DNA from: Tetmemena sp. SeJ-2015
Lineage: Eukaryota; Ciliophora; Spirotrichea; Sporadotrichida; Oxytrichidae
Assembly: GCA_027382625.1 (NCBI GenBank)
Contig: JAJKFJ010021767.1
Span: 1-64,000 of the forward strand
Direction of reading: 5' to 3'
DNA length: 64,000 bases
Shown: in pieces, positions 35,168 to 46,822 of the stretch
How the letters are laid out: the number at the start of each line of letters is the position of its first letter
Position numbering within the stretch: position 1 is the stretch's first letter
Program-made: the position numbers and the translations under genes
Notes under the pieces: generated by a model
What the model was told of the DNA's origin: nothing
What the model saw: only the letters and a program-made list of their open reading frames with translations
Database searches by the model: none

Positions 35168-37347
35168 ATGAGTAGGTCCAAAGCACCAAGTAAAGAAATT
35201 CAAGGATTCTACCTGTAGTTTTAATTGTAAAAAGAGAGGGCAACTCAATATTTTCCACTGAATGATATAATTAAAATAATTTCAATTAAACTATAATTAA
35301 ATTAAAATACAATAAATAATATGAATGCATTATTTATATCTTTAAGCAGAAGTATAACAGAGGGAGAATTTCGTTCTCCAATTATGAAAAATGGAAGAGT
35401 AAATTATTTGTTTTTTAATAGGTTGGTAGATGTTTGATCCATCATGTAATTAAAAGAATATAAGCTCGAGGAGAACAGAAGAGCAGAGAATATTATTTTT
35501 TCTTCCAGTTAGAGAGACTTACCCAGTACATCCAGACACCCTTAAGAAACCTTCAGTTACTAATGTGGCTGAACTCAAAGATAAGAGGAAGAAGGAATAC
35601 TTGTAAGAACTATCTTTTTACAAATCAATCATTATTAGAGAATCTATAAATGAGTAAAAGAAGAGATGGGAAGCTTAAAATCCTGCTGCAATTGAAATGC
35701 CCTACATAAAGAGTGAGTTCCTGATTGAGAGGCCAAAGTTCACATCTATCAATCAGAGAATCCATCTTAGTTATTATATTTTTGGAAAAGAGGAGGAGAG
35801 ATAAGAAGCTCGTAAGAAGGCAGGTCTAGAACCAACTATTACCCACGTCAAGGATCTTACCAAAGATCCAACTACCTCTTTCGTACAAAATCCAAAGTTA
35901 GCCTCCAAAACTCTGTTGGATAATTAAAGGAAAGAAGAGCAGTTGTCTCAACTCAAGCTTCTTGAATAAAACATAGGAAATTTCAAGGACATTAAGGGAA
36001 GACTTGAAGATAGAGAGTCTTGCTACCAGAGGATTGGATACAAGGAATCTGATGGCAAAACTAAAAAACTAATTGATGAGGAGAGAAAGCAGCAAATGAT
36101 TGAAAATATGACTCAGAAATTTGGAAACGTAACAGTTGGAATTCATGGACAAGAATTACCCAAGTTCAGTCAGGACCAAACTACCAAAGAGTTTTGGAAA
36201 TTCTCTCAGACCTTTAATGATTTGCCTAATTGGAGCTCCTCTGTAGAGATGAAAGAGAACGCAAAGTTTTGGGCAAAGAATGATGATATCAGACTTGCAG
36301 ATGTGTAGCATGGAAATGCACCTGTTGATCCATTCAAAACACAGTATGAACCTCAAAAAATGAAGAATGAGGTTATTTCTAAAATTCACACCATAAATCA
36401 TTGGCATAGAGAATAAGATGAGAAGATTATTGAACCTGAATTTGTGAAAGGGTTTGTCAAAACATTGAAATGGACTGAGCAAGAAAAATTCACCAGATGC
36501 AAAGGTGATGACAGATTATTTGATAAAGTCGTTAAGAATGCAGAGAACTATGAGAAGTCGATAGAGGATGCAAAGAGAAAGCAAATGGAACTTGCAAGAG
36601 CCAGCCCTATGAAGGGAACAAATTATCTCAACAATTAGAATAATGGTGGCGCTGATTCAAGCCGCATCAACTAGTCTTATCAAAGAATCAATGAGAATGA
36701 TATCAGCCACTAAAACGGTCAAGACATTATAACTCAAATAAAATTTAGTTGGGTAAAATAGAATTTTATTTGTCGATCTTTAGAAATTAGTGAACATATC
36801 ATTCATTAACTTAGTTTTTAATCTATGAATAAAATTTAGTTTTTCATATATGACTCTTGTAAAATTATACTGTTAATTAATTTCTAAGATATATGACTTT
36901 ATATTTCTATTTGTGTTTGAACGTTTTAATATAAAGATTTAACCAAAGATTAAAGATAACTCTAACATTGATTTATAGAACCAGAATAAGGATATTAAGC
37001 AAGGCCTGCTAGCTTCAGGGTTGTAATCACAATTAGCTGGGGCCTAAAATGGTAGTGGCTTATCATTTGTAGGGAAATCCACTTTATTCTCTAGAATGGC
37101 CATGAGCCCTCAGCCAGCTGACACTAAGAAAGCACTCACCACTAAAGCTTAAAATACTTCTATTAATGTAGAAGCTAAGCAGGTTAACAACTCCTTAGGA
37201 GGTGGTAATAGTCTATTGCAAACCAATAATCAGAGCACAACCATTAACAACTCAAGTCTTATGAAGACAATGAGAAGCACCAATTCAACTTTCAGAGATA
37301 CTGTCCAGAGAGGAGTCCTATCAGGAATAGGCCTTCTTAAAAAGTGA
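35168..37347 (+). CDS. Charged helical protein, hypothetical
   Basis: The start is uncertain. ATG 35168 opens MSRSKAPSKEIQGFYLQFQL, followed by interrupted sequence. ATG 35430 (MFDPSCNQKNISSRRTEEQR) begins the long, well supported frame. This runs without interruption to about 36750 and is rich in Lys/Glu helices (ELKDKRKKEYLQELSFYKS, KTLLDNQRKEEQLSQLKL) with conserved-looking aromatic patches (TKEFWKFSQTFNDLPNWSS). An insert of about 190 bp (about 36755-36945, GTAAAATAG...CCAAAG, probably an intron) precedes an Asn/Ser-rich tail to TGA 37345-37347. A 23-bp GT-AG intron may lie at about 35399-35421. No family recognised; a cytoskeletal role would be a guess. Confidence 0.65.
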
Positions 37348-37423
37348 TTTATTTATTATTAAAATTAAGCTTAAAATAAAATTTACTTGAACAGAATGCA
37401 AAAAATCAATCAATAATTAAAAA

Positions 37424-40400
37424 TCAACGATCCTTTAAGCCATCCATTAGATCAACAGACATAGCATAGGATAAGAACTATTCAAAGGATAACTTTTAAT
37501 TTTCGAAGTCTTTCTCTTTTCCTGTAATTGTCTAGAACATAGCACTTATTTTCCATCCTTTAATTTTGCTATTTATTTTTCTGATGAGTTATTCGAATTA
37601 CAAATAGTCTATAAAACCAACTTTGTTTGTGTCAACTTCTTAAAACAAGGTTTGATAAGACATTTTTAATTCCTTGAAATAGGTAATAGAGAAAGTAAGA
37701 CCGTTAATTAAAAATTCTCTGAGAGTTAGTTAAAAGTCTACTTTCTTTTTCAAGCTCTATTCAGCTTTAAGTATTTGCACAAAATCTTTGTCAAATGGAT
37801 GAAAAGTGAAAGTTTAGAGCAAGAACATTTCGACATCAATTTTTTTGTTGAAAATTTAGGCAGCTTCTTCAGGAATGATTTTAGATATAAGAGATTTTAA
37901 GTCATCTATATGAACAAGTATAACTTCACCTTGTAAATCTAGCTCTTTTTTGTAGAATATATCTTGCTCTGATAGGATGTTTTCAATGGCTTCTTTAAAA
38001 CTAAGTTTGCTATTTTTGTGAATAGCCTGCGCAATCATGTTTGTAATATAGACACTAAATCTTTCATCTAGCTAAGCCAATTTGTTATGAGAGTCGTTAT
38101 TGTTTACTACTTTGCTCATCTATATAACTGACTTTACAAGGTGATACTTTAAGGTAGCACTCATGTTTAAATAAACAGACTCGTACTTTTCTTGAATTTC
38201 ATTATACAGAAGTGTGATTTTATCAAATCTTTAACCCAAAAGCTCAACAATTCCTTGGTCCAGGCTTTGCAAAAGCTTTATATACCATCTTAAAAAATAT
38301 ACAACTCTAAAATTTCATTAGGTAAGTTTTAATCGCTAAATCCAAGAAAATTTGCGAAATTTTCTATTCTTTCATCGCTCTTAGAGTATTACTTTAAGCC
38401 TATTAGAAATCTTTCACATTTCCTTGTAATTCTTTCTTTGGTGTGGTATCTTTATTAAAACACGAGGTAAAGATAGTCCGATAATAAATTTTACAAATAA
38501 GATAACTTAAGTGCGTGGTAGTTAGTAATTTTTTATTTCTTGTATTGAATTTTCTTTAAGTAAGTAGCAGCAATAGTTTCAAGGACCTTTTATACTGAGA
38601 GAGATTTATTATGAATGAGACTTAGCTACACGCTTCTCATAATTCTTTGAATATCAGTTTCCTAGTTTTCATGGATTGTTTGAAGAATCTTATCTGCTTA
38701 AATAATGAAGCCCACATTTGATTAGTCAATTATGGTTTAGACACTCTAGTTTTAGAATGTCTTCATTTTGAATTGGTAAGTGGCGTTGGCTATGGTGCTT
38801 TGTAGAGACATTATTGTATCTTCTTTTTGAGCTAGTACTTTCTAATCATTTTTCTATATTTTAAATTAATTAACTTAGATTATTCGTACTATGTTTAATT
38901 AAAGTGAATAGTGCCTGATCATTCATGTCCTCAATTTTCTTTAAAAGCTCTTTATTTTTTAATTTAAAGTATCTGTATTGGTAATTAGAGAATTAAAATA
39001 GTAATAAATCTCTTACTTTATCTCCGCATCCCAGGGATTCAACTTCTTAAGGCTCAAAAGAAACCGCTATGCATTTACAAGAACTGATAGTTGGTCTTTT
39101 CCAAGCCTAAAAATATAAGAGAATTAAAAATAATTTACCCTTTATACTCATCGCTCATCCTAAGATTTTCAGAAATAATCAAGGGATCTATTTCAATAAT
39201 TGACTCTCTAGTTTTAGGTGATATTCTGATTGCATCAAAATTGAACAAGATATCGCTGATGTCTTTCTCAAAATATTTTTACTTTATACTCTGATGGAGG
39301 TAAGCATCTTCCAGCTAGTGATAATCTCCAATCAGCTTTTTTATTACTATCTTATGATTCTGCAGATTGCTTTAATCGACAGACTCATTTTTCAATAACT
39401 CTGATAGCTATTTCTGATTGGCTAAATGAGATTGATCTATATTAAAATCAATCTCAGGGTTTTTATCATTTAAGGTAGCTTTCTTGTCCCTATTAAGCAA
39501 GAGTTCAACATCTTTCTGTAGTTTATGAATGAATGTCTGTTGTTGCTAAATTATTGATACCCACTTCTCCTCATTTCTCAAAAAGTACTTTGTGAAGGTC
39601 TTCATTATGAGATAACTTAGGTCTTTGTCTATTTAAGACACTTCTCTTATAAGCTCTTAAAATAATCTACACTCAAATCATAAACATTAAAATACTTACA
39701 TATAAGTTAGAATAGACTATTTAGTTGAGGCTTAGGAAACATCCTCAAAATCATGAGCAGTTAAATAGGTATCGTCAGAAATATTCTCATCAAAGCACTA
39801 TTTTTCATGGTTTATCAGCTTTTAGGATTTATTATATTTCCTGGTTCAATCTTTTATTGTCACTTATAATGCTCTTTACCATGTCCTAATTCAACTTCAT
39901 TACTAAAAAGGAATAAGACCTAATTATATTTACCTTTCTCAGGACTAAATTCATCGAATAGATTTGTCAATTGAATCCCCAACTAGCTTCCTCTGGCATA
40001 ATAATTCTATCTCATCTGGTCAAAAGTAGACCTTACAAATAATTAAAAGTAGCTTTATCGAGTATATCATCTAATTCATTTGTTTAGTCTACTAATTCTT
40101 CCAAATATAAGTTGATGATTTCCTTCTCTCGTTTACTTGTGTGGTGAGTAAGTAAGCTGTTGCCACTTTCAGTCATCCAAAGATCTTTACTCTCCAAAAT
40201 TTTGGTGAGATCAAACTCATCAGCTTTACAAAAATAAAGTCTATAAGAATAGTTGAAAACAGTACCTGGTTTTTATTCTTTTCTTGAGTTTAGCCTTTAC
40301 TCTCTACTTATCTTCGTTGTTGACTATTAGTGGTTTTAATTCCTTTGTTATATGAGTTTCAAGCTGCTATTTCTATTTTTTTATTATCAAGTCATTCTCA

Positions 40401-41140
40401 GGTAATGAGACAAGGGAATCTTCCATAATTTAATCTCCTTCCACGATACTCTTAATCATAGCTAAAAATAATTTGCTATTTATGTTCTGCTCATAGGAGA
40501 GAGTTATGCTTCAAGAAAGTGAAAACTTTATTTTAAAGAAATAAAATAAACTTTCCTGCTCCTCGCTTGGTCTGAATTTTATTTCCTTTTCAAAATCGTT
40601 GTTAAAATTGCTGCTAGTTTAACCTTATAATTTTTATGCCAATCTATTTGTGCTTTAAATTTATGAACTTGTCTCCTTTTCATTTATTTAGCTTTTATTA
40701 TCAGCAGCTCTCTAAATTTTTCCTAAATTTTGATATGTTTGATTTCTTGTCATCATCTTGATATTTTCAATTATGTTTGGATCTGGATATTAAGATTGAA
40801 CTATGTTCTTGTAGAAGTTCGCCAATTAATTTTTGACCTTTTGTTTTTCTACATTGAATTTCTATGGTGACTTATTTTGCACTGTATTAAGATTCTGAAA
40901 TGCTTGAACTTGTGTTGAAATAGATCTTTAGTGAGAAGCCTTAATAGGAATCTCTTTTTTAATTGCAAAAGACTTTCTCTGAGTGACATCTTATCCTATA
41001 TTTTGATAACTGATGGAATCATTAATTATTCTAACAGGGGATTTGAGTTATATCTTCTACGGAGAAGTTAAGTTGTCTTGAGATTGATTATTTTTGGAAC
41101 TTAAAATTGACTGGTCGCTTTCTAAAATGTTTTGATGCAT
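37424..41140 (-). CDS. Large EF-hand-containing coiled-coil protein, hypothetical
   Basis: The ATG at 41140 starts MHQNILESDQSILSSKNNQS, followed by a Gln/Asn-rich N-terminal region. There is extensive Lys/Glu/Leu-rich helical sequence across 40-38 kb. A calcium-binding-like loop lies near the C-terminus (EVDTNKVGFIDYLQFEQL, about 37600; D-x-N-x-V-x-F at loop positions, so the Ca site may be weak). The TGA is at 37424-37426. The N-terminal frame is open for about 200 codons, after which several frame changes by IESs or introns occur. Upstream helices include FKEAIENILSEQDIFYKKEL (about 37990). Total size probably over 1000 residues. Tail-to-tail with the 35.2-kb gene at 77 bp. No family recognised. 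Confidence 0.6.
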
Positions 41141-41954
41141 CAGTTTTTATATTTAGCGAGTCACAAACTAATCTTTAAAATATTAAACAATATTTGAGAG
41201 AGAACAGATATTGTAGATAATGGAGATGCAAATCTTTAGATTATATAAAACTATAGGAAACCATTTGCTTTGATTTAATCATAACCCTAACTATTTAATG
41301 ATAAATTTAAAAGCTTTCAATCTAGACTTAAATAACCGAAACTTTATATTTTGAAGGAGAGATCAATTGATAAATTAATTTTTTATAGTAGATCTAAGAA
41401 TAAAATTGAGCCTTTAAAAATGAATAAATATGGACTAAGTTACGATGATATCTATTTGGATTTGTAAAATTTTCGAAGATATACTTGAATAAATTAATAA
41501 TAATTATCTCATAATAAATTTGATGGTAGAGGTCTGTATTCTTTATTGAAACATCTCTTGGCTCAAATGATTTTGAAATTTATTTTAGGCAGACTAATTA
41601 AGTAAATTACATTTATTTAATTGAGTTAAAAAGAGTCCTGTCTCTTTAGGGTTCCAGAGATTCCCTCTAATAGTTAGACTTATTTAGCTTTATAGGTATC
41701 CTAATTATTTACCCATTTCCAATCTAATGGTTCTCAGGAGACGTTTCCTCCAATTTTCTCATTTTAGTTTGATTATATTTTAAAAAAGAAAACCCTTTTC
41801 TATTCCAATTATTCAACAACTAAAAAAAAAAAATAACTAAAATAAGAGTGTAAATACCTTTAATAAAAGAAAATAGAATTATTTAAAGAGGCCTACTAAT
41901 TCATTTTTACTCCAGATATGTTAAGAATCTGGAGTTTTTATAATATAATAAATA
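41141..41954. other. AT-rich intergenic stretch
   Basis: Divergent intergenic region between two genes. About 41630-41700 is a little more GC-rich but has no plausible frame. Confidence 0.55.
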
Positions 41955-42244
41955 ATGTCAGATAAAATTGCGGCACAAGAGGACTATTACAAGAAGTTGA
42001 AAAATACTTACTTACTTAGAATTTAACCCAGACTATCAATTAAAATGAGATGAAACTTCAAAACCTTAAATAGATCTTATCAACCACTTAATCAAATTAA
42101 CAACCTCAGATAACTAAGTAGATAGTAAACACTATTACCTGATATATTTATATTTAAATTACAGAGATCGAGAATACTTTTATCGACTTGATTGATCAAA
42201 AGCAGATAAAGCCAATGTTTCAATCCAAACTTGCCTCTTACTGA
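41955..42244 (+). CDS. Small helical protein, hypothetical
   Basis: The ATG at 41955 opens MSDKIAAQEDYYKKLKNT. A slippage-like 8-bp insert in an ACTT run and an IES with pointer ATTAC (about 42138-42162) must be removed. The protein then continues QNLTQTINQNEMKLQNLKQI and EIENTFIDLIDQKQIKP, ending LASY at TGA 42242-42244. This gives about 90 residues, Gln-rich and entirely helical, in the size range of small coiled-coil complex subunits. Family not recognised. It is convergent with the next gene, only 26 bp between stop codons. Confidence 0.5.
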
Positions 42245-42270
42245 TTAATTCTTGAAAAATTAAAACCTAG

Positions 42271-44352
42271 TCACAGTTCTTCGTCTATGTTTTCAATTGT
42301 TATAATTGAAAGGTCTGGGTATTTATGAGCTTCATAATTTTAGATTTTAAGGTTTAATTTCTAGACTGAGTCTTGCATCTTTTGTTAATTTACTTTTTTA
42401 GAATCTAAGTTGTGTAATTTATCTAAGAATTAGTTTGTTCCCTCGTTTTATTTGCTCATAGTCCTTGCTACTTATTTAATCTATTGAATTTGAGCTCTTT
42501 AAATTACGTCCTAGGGGAGCTAAAGCACTTTCTTGTGATGAGAGATAAACTTATTTACTTTCATTATAGAGGACTTAGTGAGTTTTACATCAGAATGCAA
42601 TACTTAAGAGCAGCTTTCCATAACATTATCTACCACCTACAGATGCACAGTAGCTTTTTCTTTAGCTGGAAATCCTTTCAAATTATCAAGCAGAAAAATA
42701 AATATATAAAGAATGGTGCTATCTATTGAATCTTTCTTGTGGTGATTAGATTTTGTCTATATTTTATAGCTTGCAAAAGATGGCTAATTAAATCTGTGAT
42801 TGTTATTCTATGTCATAAACGCCTACTTCTATTTGATGTTTTGTAAAATGATAGAGCTGCTTTTCTTATTTTGCACTAATCCACTAAGTTCATTGTTAGA
42901 TCTTCCAAAATTTCTACTTTTTTATGATAAAATTTGGTGATCTTCTTCTACAAGGGTATGAATTGAATCCTCTGGAGAAATTAACTTGAAATTATCTTTG
43001 ATCTCATTCAATAGAGCTTCAAATTAGATACTGTTATTTAGATCAAGTTCATTTGCTGATTGACTTTGAAAATGTGTCTAAATATGAGTGATGAGTGGCT
43101 GATAATGACTAAATATAAGTTTTATTAATTCAAATGATCAAGCAAATCATAAGTAAATATGAGCAAAATGAATGCTGCTTTTATTCAGCAAATCCTGTTT
43201 ATAGTTTTAATAGATGAATGAAACTCATCAATTTTTCAAATAAGTAAGGTTAAAAGTTTGTTTTCTAGCAGTGCTGTTATTAGGAGGTCTAATCTGGACA
43301 TTAGCCTGCCTTGATTATCCTTGATTAAAAGGGTACTACTGTTGTGCCCCACCAATTAACTGTATAGTGTTCTAAGCCTGCTAGGCATAAAGACTTTGTA
43401 AATTGTTCTACTGAATTTGTGTAGTTTTTATAGGGCCTAGAGCTCCTCCATACTAGGAAAAATTACTTCCTTTGACGTTGAATCCTGTCTCTATACAAAT
43501 TAATATAAACGATTGCTTACTTTTGAAGTTAGGGATGATATCTGAAGTCTATCTAAAATGGTTGGAATTTCCTAATGCCGACTTGACTCCCGAAGCATAC
43601 TCATTTGAGGCATGATTTCTGGAGCTGACATTATAGCTTGATCCTACCTCATTTAGAATGCTAGATAGATGGCTTTTTTGTTAGCTAGCAAGTATTGAAG
43701 TGTCTAGATGTGGAGCAGGTGAAAGAAGTTTGCTTTTCAGATTACTGGTGTTCCTAACTTCTTTGGCTTTAATTTAATAGGTTGCAGCAGTTGTGTTTGT
43801 AAATTGCTGTTAGTAAGGCTAGTAGTTGGTTTGAGATCCGAAAGAAGAGTGTCGCTTGTGCTTGTGAGTTTAAGAGGCGTCTACCATAACCTCATCGAAG
43901 CTTTGGTTAAAGTTTCTAGTCAGCACATTGGATCCTAGCATGACTGACCCAAGCGCATTGTTATTTTTGTACATGGAGACTTAAGGCTAGTTATAGATCT
44001 GGAAAGAATTCATAAAGCTGCTTCCTGAAATTTAAGAAGAGTCTAGCTAGCTTAGGTACTAGCCAGTCAGCATGGAAACGTCAGGATTCTGCTGTTAAGA
44101 AGTAGCCTTTGTGGACTGATACTTTCTCGAGTCAACTGTTTTGTAGTTAGTGGATCCATTTATGTTAGAGTTGAAGGATAAAAAAAATTAAATAATATGA
44201 TTTGCTATCTTTAGAAATGCTGAGTCTATAATCGTATCCTTAGTTTTGATTTGTCAGATTAGAACCATATTTCCCAATTTTATGAATAAATTAATTTGGT
44301 ACTTCAAACCAGGAGAATCTCCTTCTGTCTTCAAATTAGTGGGATAATACAT
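42271..44352 (-). CDS. Ser/Asn/Gln-rich N-terminus with C-terminal coiled coil, hypothetical
   Basis: The start is probably ATG 44352 (MYYPTNLKTEGDSPGLKYQ). After interrupted sequence a long frame from about 44170 encodes NINGSTNYKTVDSRKYQSTK, SFDEVMVDASQTHKHKRH and SSILNEVGSSYNVSSRNHA. The last 700 bases encode a coiled coil (HKKVEILEDLTMNLVDQCK, ATVHLQVVDNVMESCSQVL, KKVNQQKMQDSVQKLNLKIQ), ending NIDEEL and TGA 42271-42273. A plus-strand frame at 42484-42729 is only antisense to this coiled coil. No family recognised; IESs interrupt it. Confidence 0.6.
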
Positions 44353-44467
44353 TGATTAGTTTATCTAAGGAGATTTGTTATTAGAGAAATACTATAATCA
44401 AAAATTAATTAAATCTGAAATAAATTGAGCAATTAAAGTGAGAGAGAACGAGAGAAATAGAGAAATT

Positions 44468-44668
44468 ATGTTGTCGAATCTAAAAAATTCTGATGACTTA
44501 AATCGCTTATCTACAAATGAACATATATTGTAAATAGATTTAAATTAAAATCTAATTCCTATCTCATCTTAAATTAATGGCCAGCTGAATGCAAAGGATG
44601 AAATTTATTCCAATAGCTCTCCTCTATCAAATGAATAATTAATTATAATTTTACTGTATTTATTATGA
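44468..44668 (+). CDS. Small open frame, possible MDS, hypothetical
   Basis: ATG 44468 opens 66 codons (MLSNLKNSDDLNRLSTNEHI...NGQLNAKDEIYSNSSPLS) to TGA 44666-44668. The Asn/Ser/Leu composition is protein-like. Its last third is duplicated in tandem just downstream in decayed form. It could be the first MDS of a scrambled gene whose continuation was not found. Confidence 0.35.
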
Positions 44669-44757
44669 TCAGCTGAATGCAAAGGATGAAAATTTTTTTA
44701 ATCGCTTTCCTAAATCAAATAAATAATTAATTAAAATTTTACTGTATTTATATTTAA
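44582..44757. repeat. 88-bp direct tandem duplication, second copy diverged
   Basis: CAGCTGAATGCAAAGGATGAA starts at 44582 and again at 44670. The copies stay alignable to about 44757 with substitutions. The second copy has lost the coding character of the first. This fits a partial MDS duplication with one copy decaying. Confidence 0.8.
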
Positions 44758-44819
44758 AGCAAAATATAGTTTTACTTAAATTTCATTTATAATAAAAAAT
44801 GCAAAATTAGAAAAGTCAT

Positions 44820-45876
44820 ATTTGCAATATTTATTATGAACTAGTTTGCAGGGATGCCTAACTTCTAAGTTTTTATAACTGTACTTTTTCTTTAACTAGA
44901 CACATTGGTAGTTGGATTTTTCGAAATAGATCCAGTTTTAGTTTGAGAGTTAGCTCTGTTATGACTAGCTTTGGTGAACTAGTAAGATTAATTCGAGTCC
45001 TCTCTAAAATGAAATCATTACTACTAAATATCTTACTTTTATTATTAAGATTTCTCAAAATTTCTTGAAATGACATCATTCTAATTATTCTTAAAATTTT
45101 ATTACTAGTTTATTTGCTGCTACTGCTAGGGTGACTGATAATACTAAGAAAGTTTGGATTTTCCGGATCGATGGGAAAAACTACTCTGCGGTCGTGTACT
45201 TTACTTTTCTTTATAAGCATGCTATTCCTACTGCGGCTGATTTGGTGCTTAGTTGATTTGAGAGTCATTTGAGTTGTAGTAGTTGATGACAATATTTTGG
45301 TTATTAGTGAGGTAGCAGTCGTTCGCTATAAATATTTTATGAGCGTGTTGAGGTAACGCGGCGGATCCAGCTTTCTCTTAATTATTATTTTTAGCACTTG
45401 CCTTGGGATATGACTGTTAAAAATCCATTTAGGCTCCAGTTCTTGAGTTGCTCGACTGATTTTAAACATCTTTGACTAACTCAAGGACCTGGTGTTTCTT
45501 TTCCTAAAGGAAGTTTGAAACTTAGGGAGGAATTTGGTATTTCTACTAGCTGGAGGAGGTTTGAAAGTTTGTGGAGATTTCATCCTTCGATTTTGTTATT
45601 TTTGTCTAGCTTTCATTTATTTTTTCTCCTTTCTATAACAAAATTAAACTCTAAAATGGTGAGGTAACCACATAATCAAATTAAACTTCCTTCATCTTGA
45701 GCACAAACTTACATTCGTTAAAAAAGCTTTATTAGAGGAGTTAACTTTATAAATAAATATGGTCAAACTTGTGGAATGTTGGTATCTTTATTCGAGAGAT
45801 ACTTTTGGAAATTTGTTATTCTCTAGCCATCGTTTACATCCTTAGCTTAAGTAAACCTAAAATTGTTTGCACTCAT
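44820..45876 (-). CDS. Gln/Asn/Ser-rich protein, hypothetical
   Basis: The ATG at 45876 opens MSANNFRFTQAKDVNDGQR. After an AT-rich insert (about 45805-45725) the frame continues NECKFVLKMKEVQFDYVVTS. One uninterrupted frame then runs to about 45015, with LQEKKHQVLELVKDVQNQSS, HAHKIFIANDCYLTNNQNI, SQINQAPNQPQQEQHAYKE and a poly-Gln stretch. A final segment (FHFREDSNQSYQFTKASHN) ends near 44820. Prion-like composition; no family recognised. The start ATG overlaps the stop of the next upstream gene (ATGA), so the two may be a single gene broken by an IES. Confidence 0.5.
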
Positions 45877-46338
45877 CTTAATAATTAAGAAAGCAATTTA
45901 GAATTTCTCTTATTTTCAAAAATTGAGTTTGAATTACTACCCTCTGAGAAATGCCTCTTGTGTGCTGCTGCTTTGGGTTAGATCTGGCTCTCTTGAGGCT
46001 TAGGAGGAGGTTTCTCGTCTGTATCTGAGAGGCCCCAAGCTTTGTTAAGTTCCTTCCTCAGTTTCTATACAAACACCAATCGCTTGCAAATATCAGCCAC
46101 CTCAAAGTGAGCTCCCGTTTCAGGGCAAGAGTAATTTTAACCTCCACCCTCCTCCATAATTCCAGGGTGAATTCCTTTGTATTACAATAAAAACATTTAA
46201 ATACTCGAGCGCCTTATCCTCATAGTGGAAAATGTAAACATCAGAGTCGTAGTCTTCCTCATTAGGGTAGTTTTCTAGCTCCTCTTCGCTGTTTGGGCCG
46301 TCTCCCTCGTTATTTCTAAATTGATCTGCCTCTTTCAT
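45873..46338 (-). CDS. Acidic protein with conserved-looking TGAHFE motif, hypothetical
   Basis: ATG 46338: MKEADQFRNNEGDGPNSEEE, strongly acidic to about residue 45 (YDSDVYIFHYEDKALEY). A short IES of about 20 bp with pointer TA must be removed. The protein then reads KGIHPGIMEEGGGQNYSCPE, TGAHFEVADICKRLVFVQKL and LNKAWGLSDTDEKPPPKPQ. TGA is at 45873-45875. The CPETGAHFEVADICKRL block looks like a conserved motif, but I cannot name the family. The stop overlaps the ATG of the following frame by 4 bases. Confidence 0.5.
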
Positions 46339-46510
46339 TAGTTTTTTTAATACAAACTTATAAGTTACTTCAGCAATAAAATGTGCAATTATAATATCAA
46401 TGAAGAATTTAACTCTTAAACTTAAGCATATATTATGATTAAATCCTAGCTAATAAAAAAGAGCTATTCAAAACATACTCTCTTATAACACTTAGTAGTA
46501 ATTTGATGAT

Positions 46511-46752
46511 TCAGGTATCGTAGTGGACCTCTCTTACTATTTCATTTGACTGAACTTGCTCGTCGATTTCTTCCTGCTTCTTATATTTGAAGAACAGAGC
46601 CACATTCAGCGCACCGATTAAATACAATCCTAGTCCAACCCCTAAGCATGCCCATTAAAGAGTAGTCGCCTTGTCTCTAGTTTCTTGGTCAGAATCTCCC
46701 ACAGCTGCGAGGTTCATGCTATATCTCTATCCATCTTCTTATATCAAAGTTT
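46511..46752 (-). CDS. Two-TM protein, C-terminal MDS (front part at 25964-26304)
   Basis: It begins at the pointer (plus strand TATATCAAAGTTT, 46740-46752) and reads QEDGQRYSMNLAAVGDSDQE, then a transmembrane helix (WACLGVGLGLYLIGALNVALF) and a basic/acidic tail ending VREVHYDT at TGA 46511-46513. Joined to the segment at 26 kb on the shared 13-bp pointer, the frame is kept exactly (LQYETLI-QEDGQRYS). There is no good start for this segment on its own. Confidence 0.75.
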
Positions 46753-46822
46753 TAAATACTACTTTTAAAAAGGCTTCTGCCTTAAAATTCTTAGTTATAA
46801 GGTATCAGAAATTCCATAAACT

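Noticed and set aside
42484..42729. 81-codon plus-strand frame
   Set aside because: It is antisense to a clear coiled coil of the minus-strand gene, whose composition and continuity are far better.
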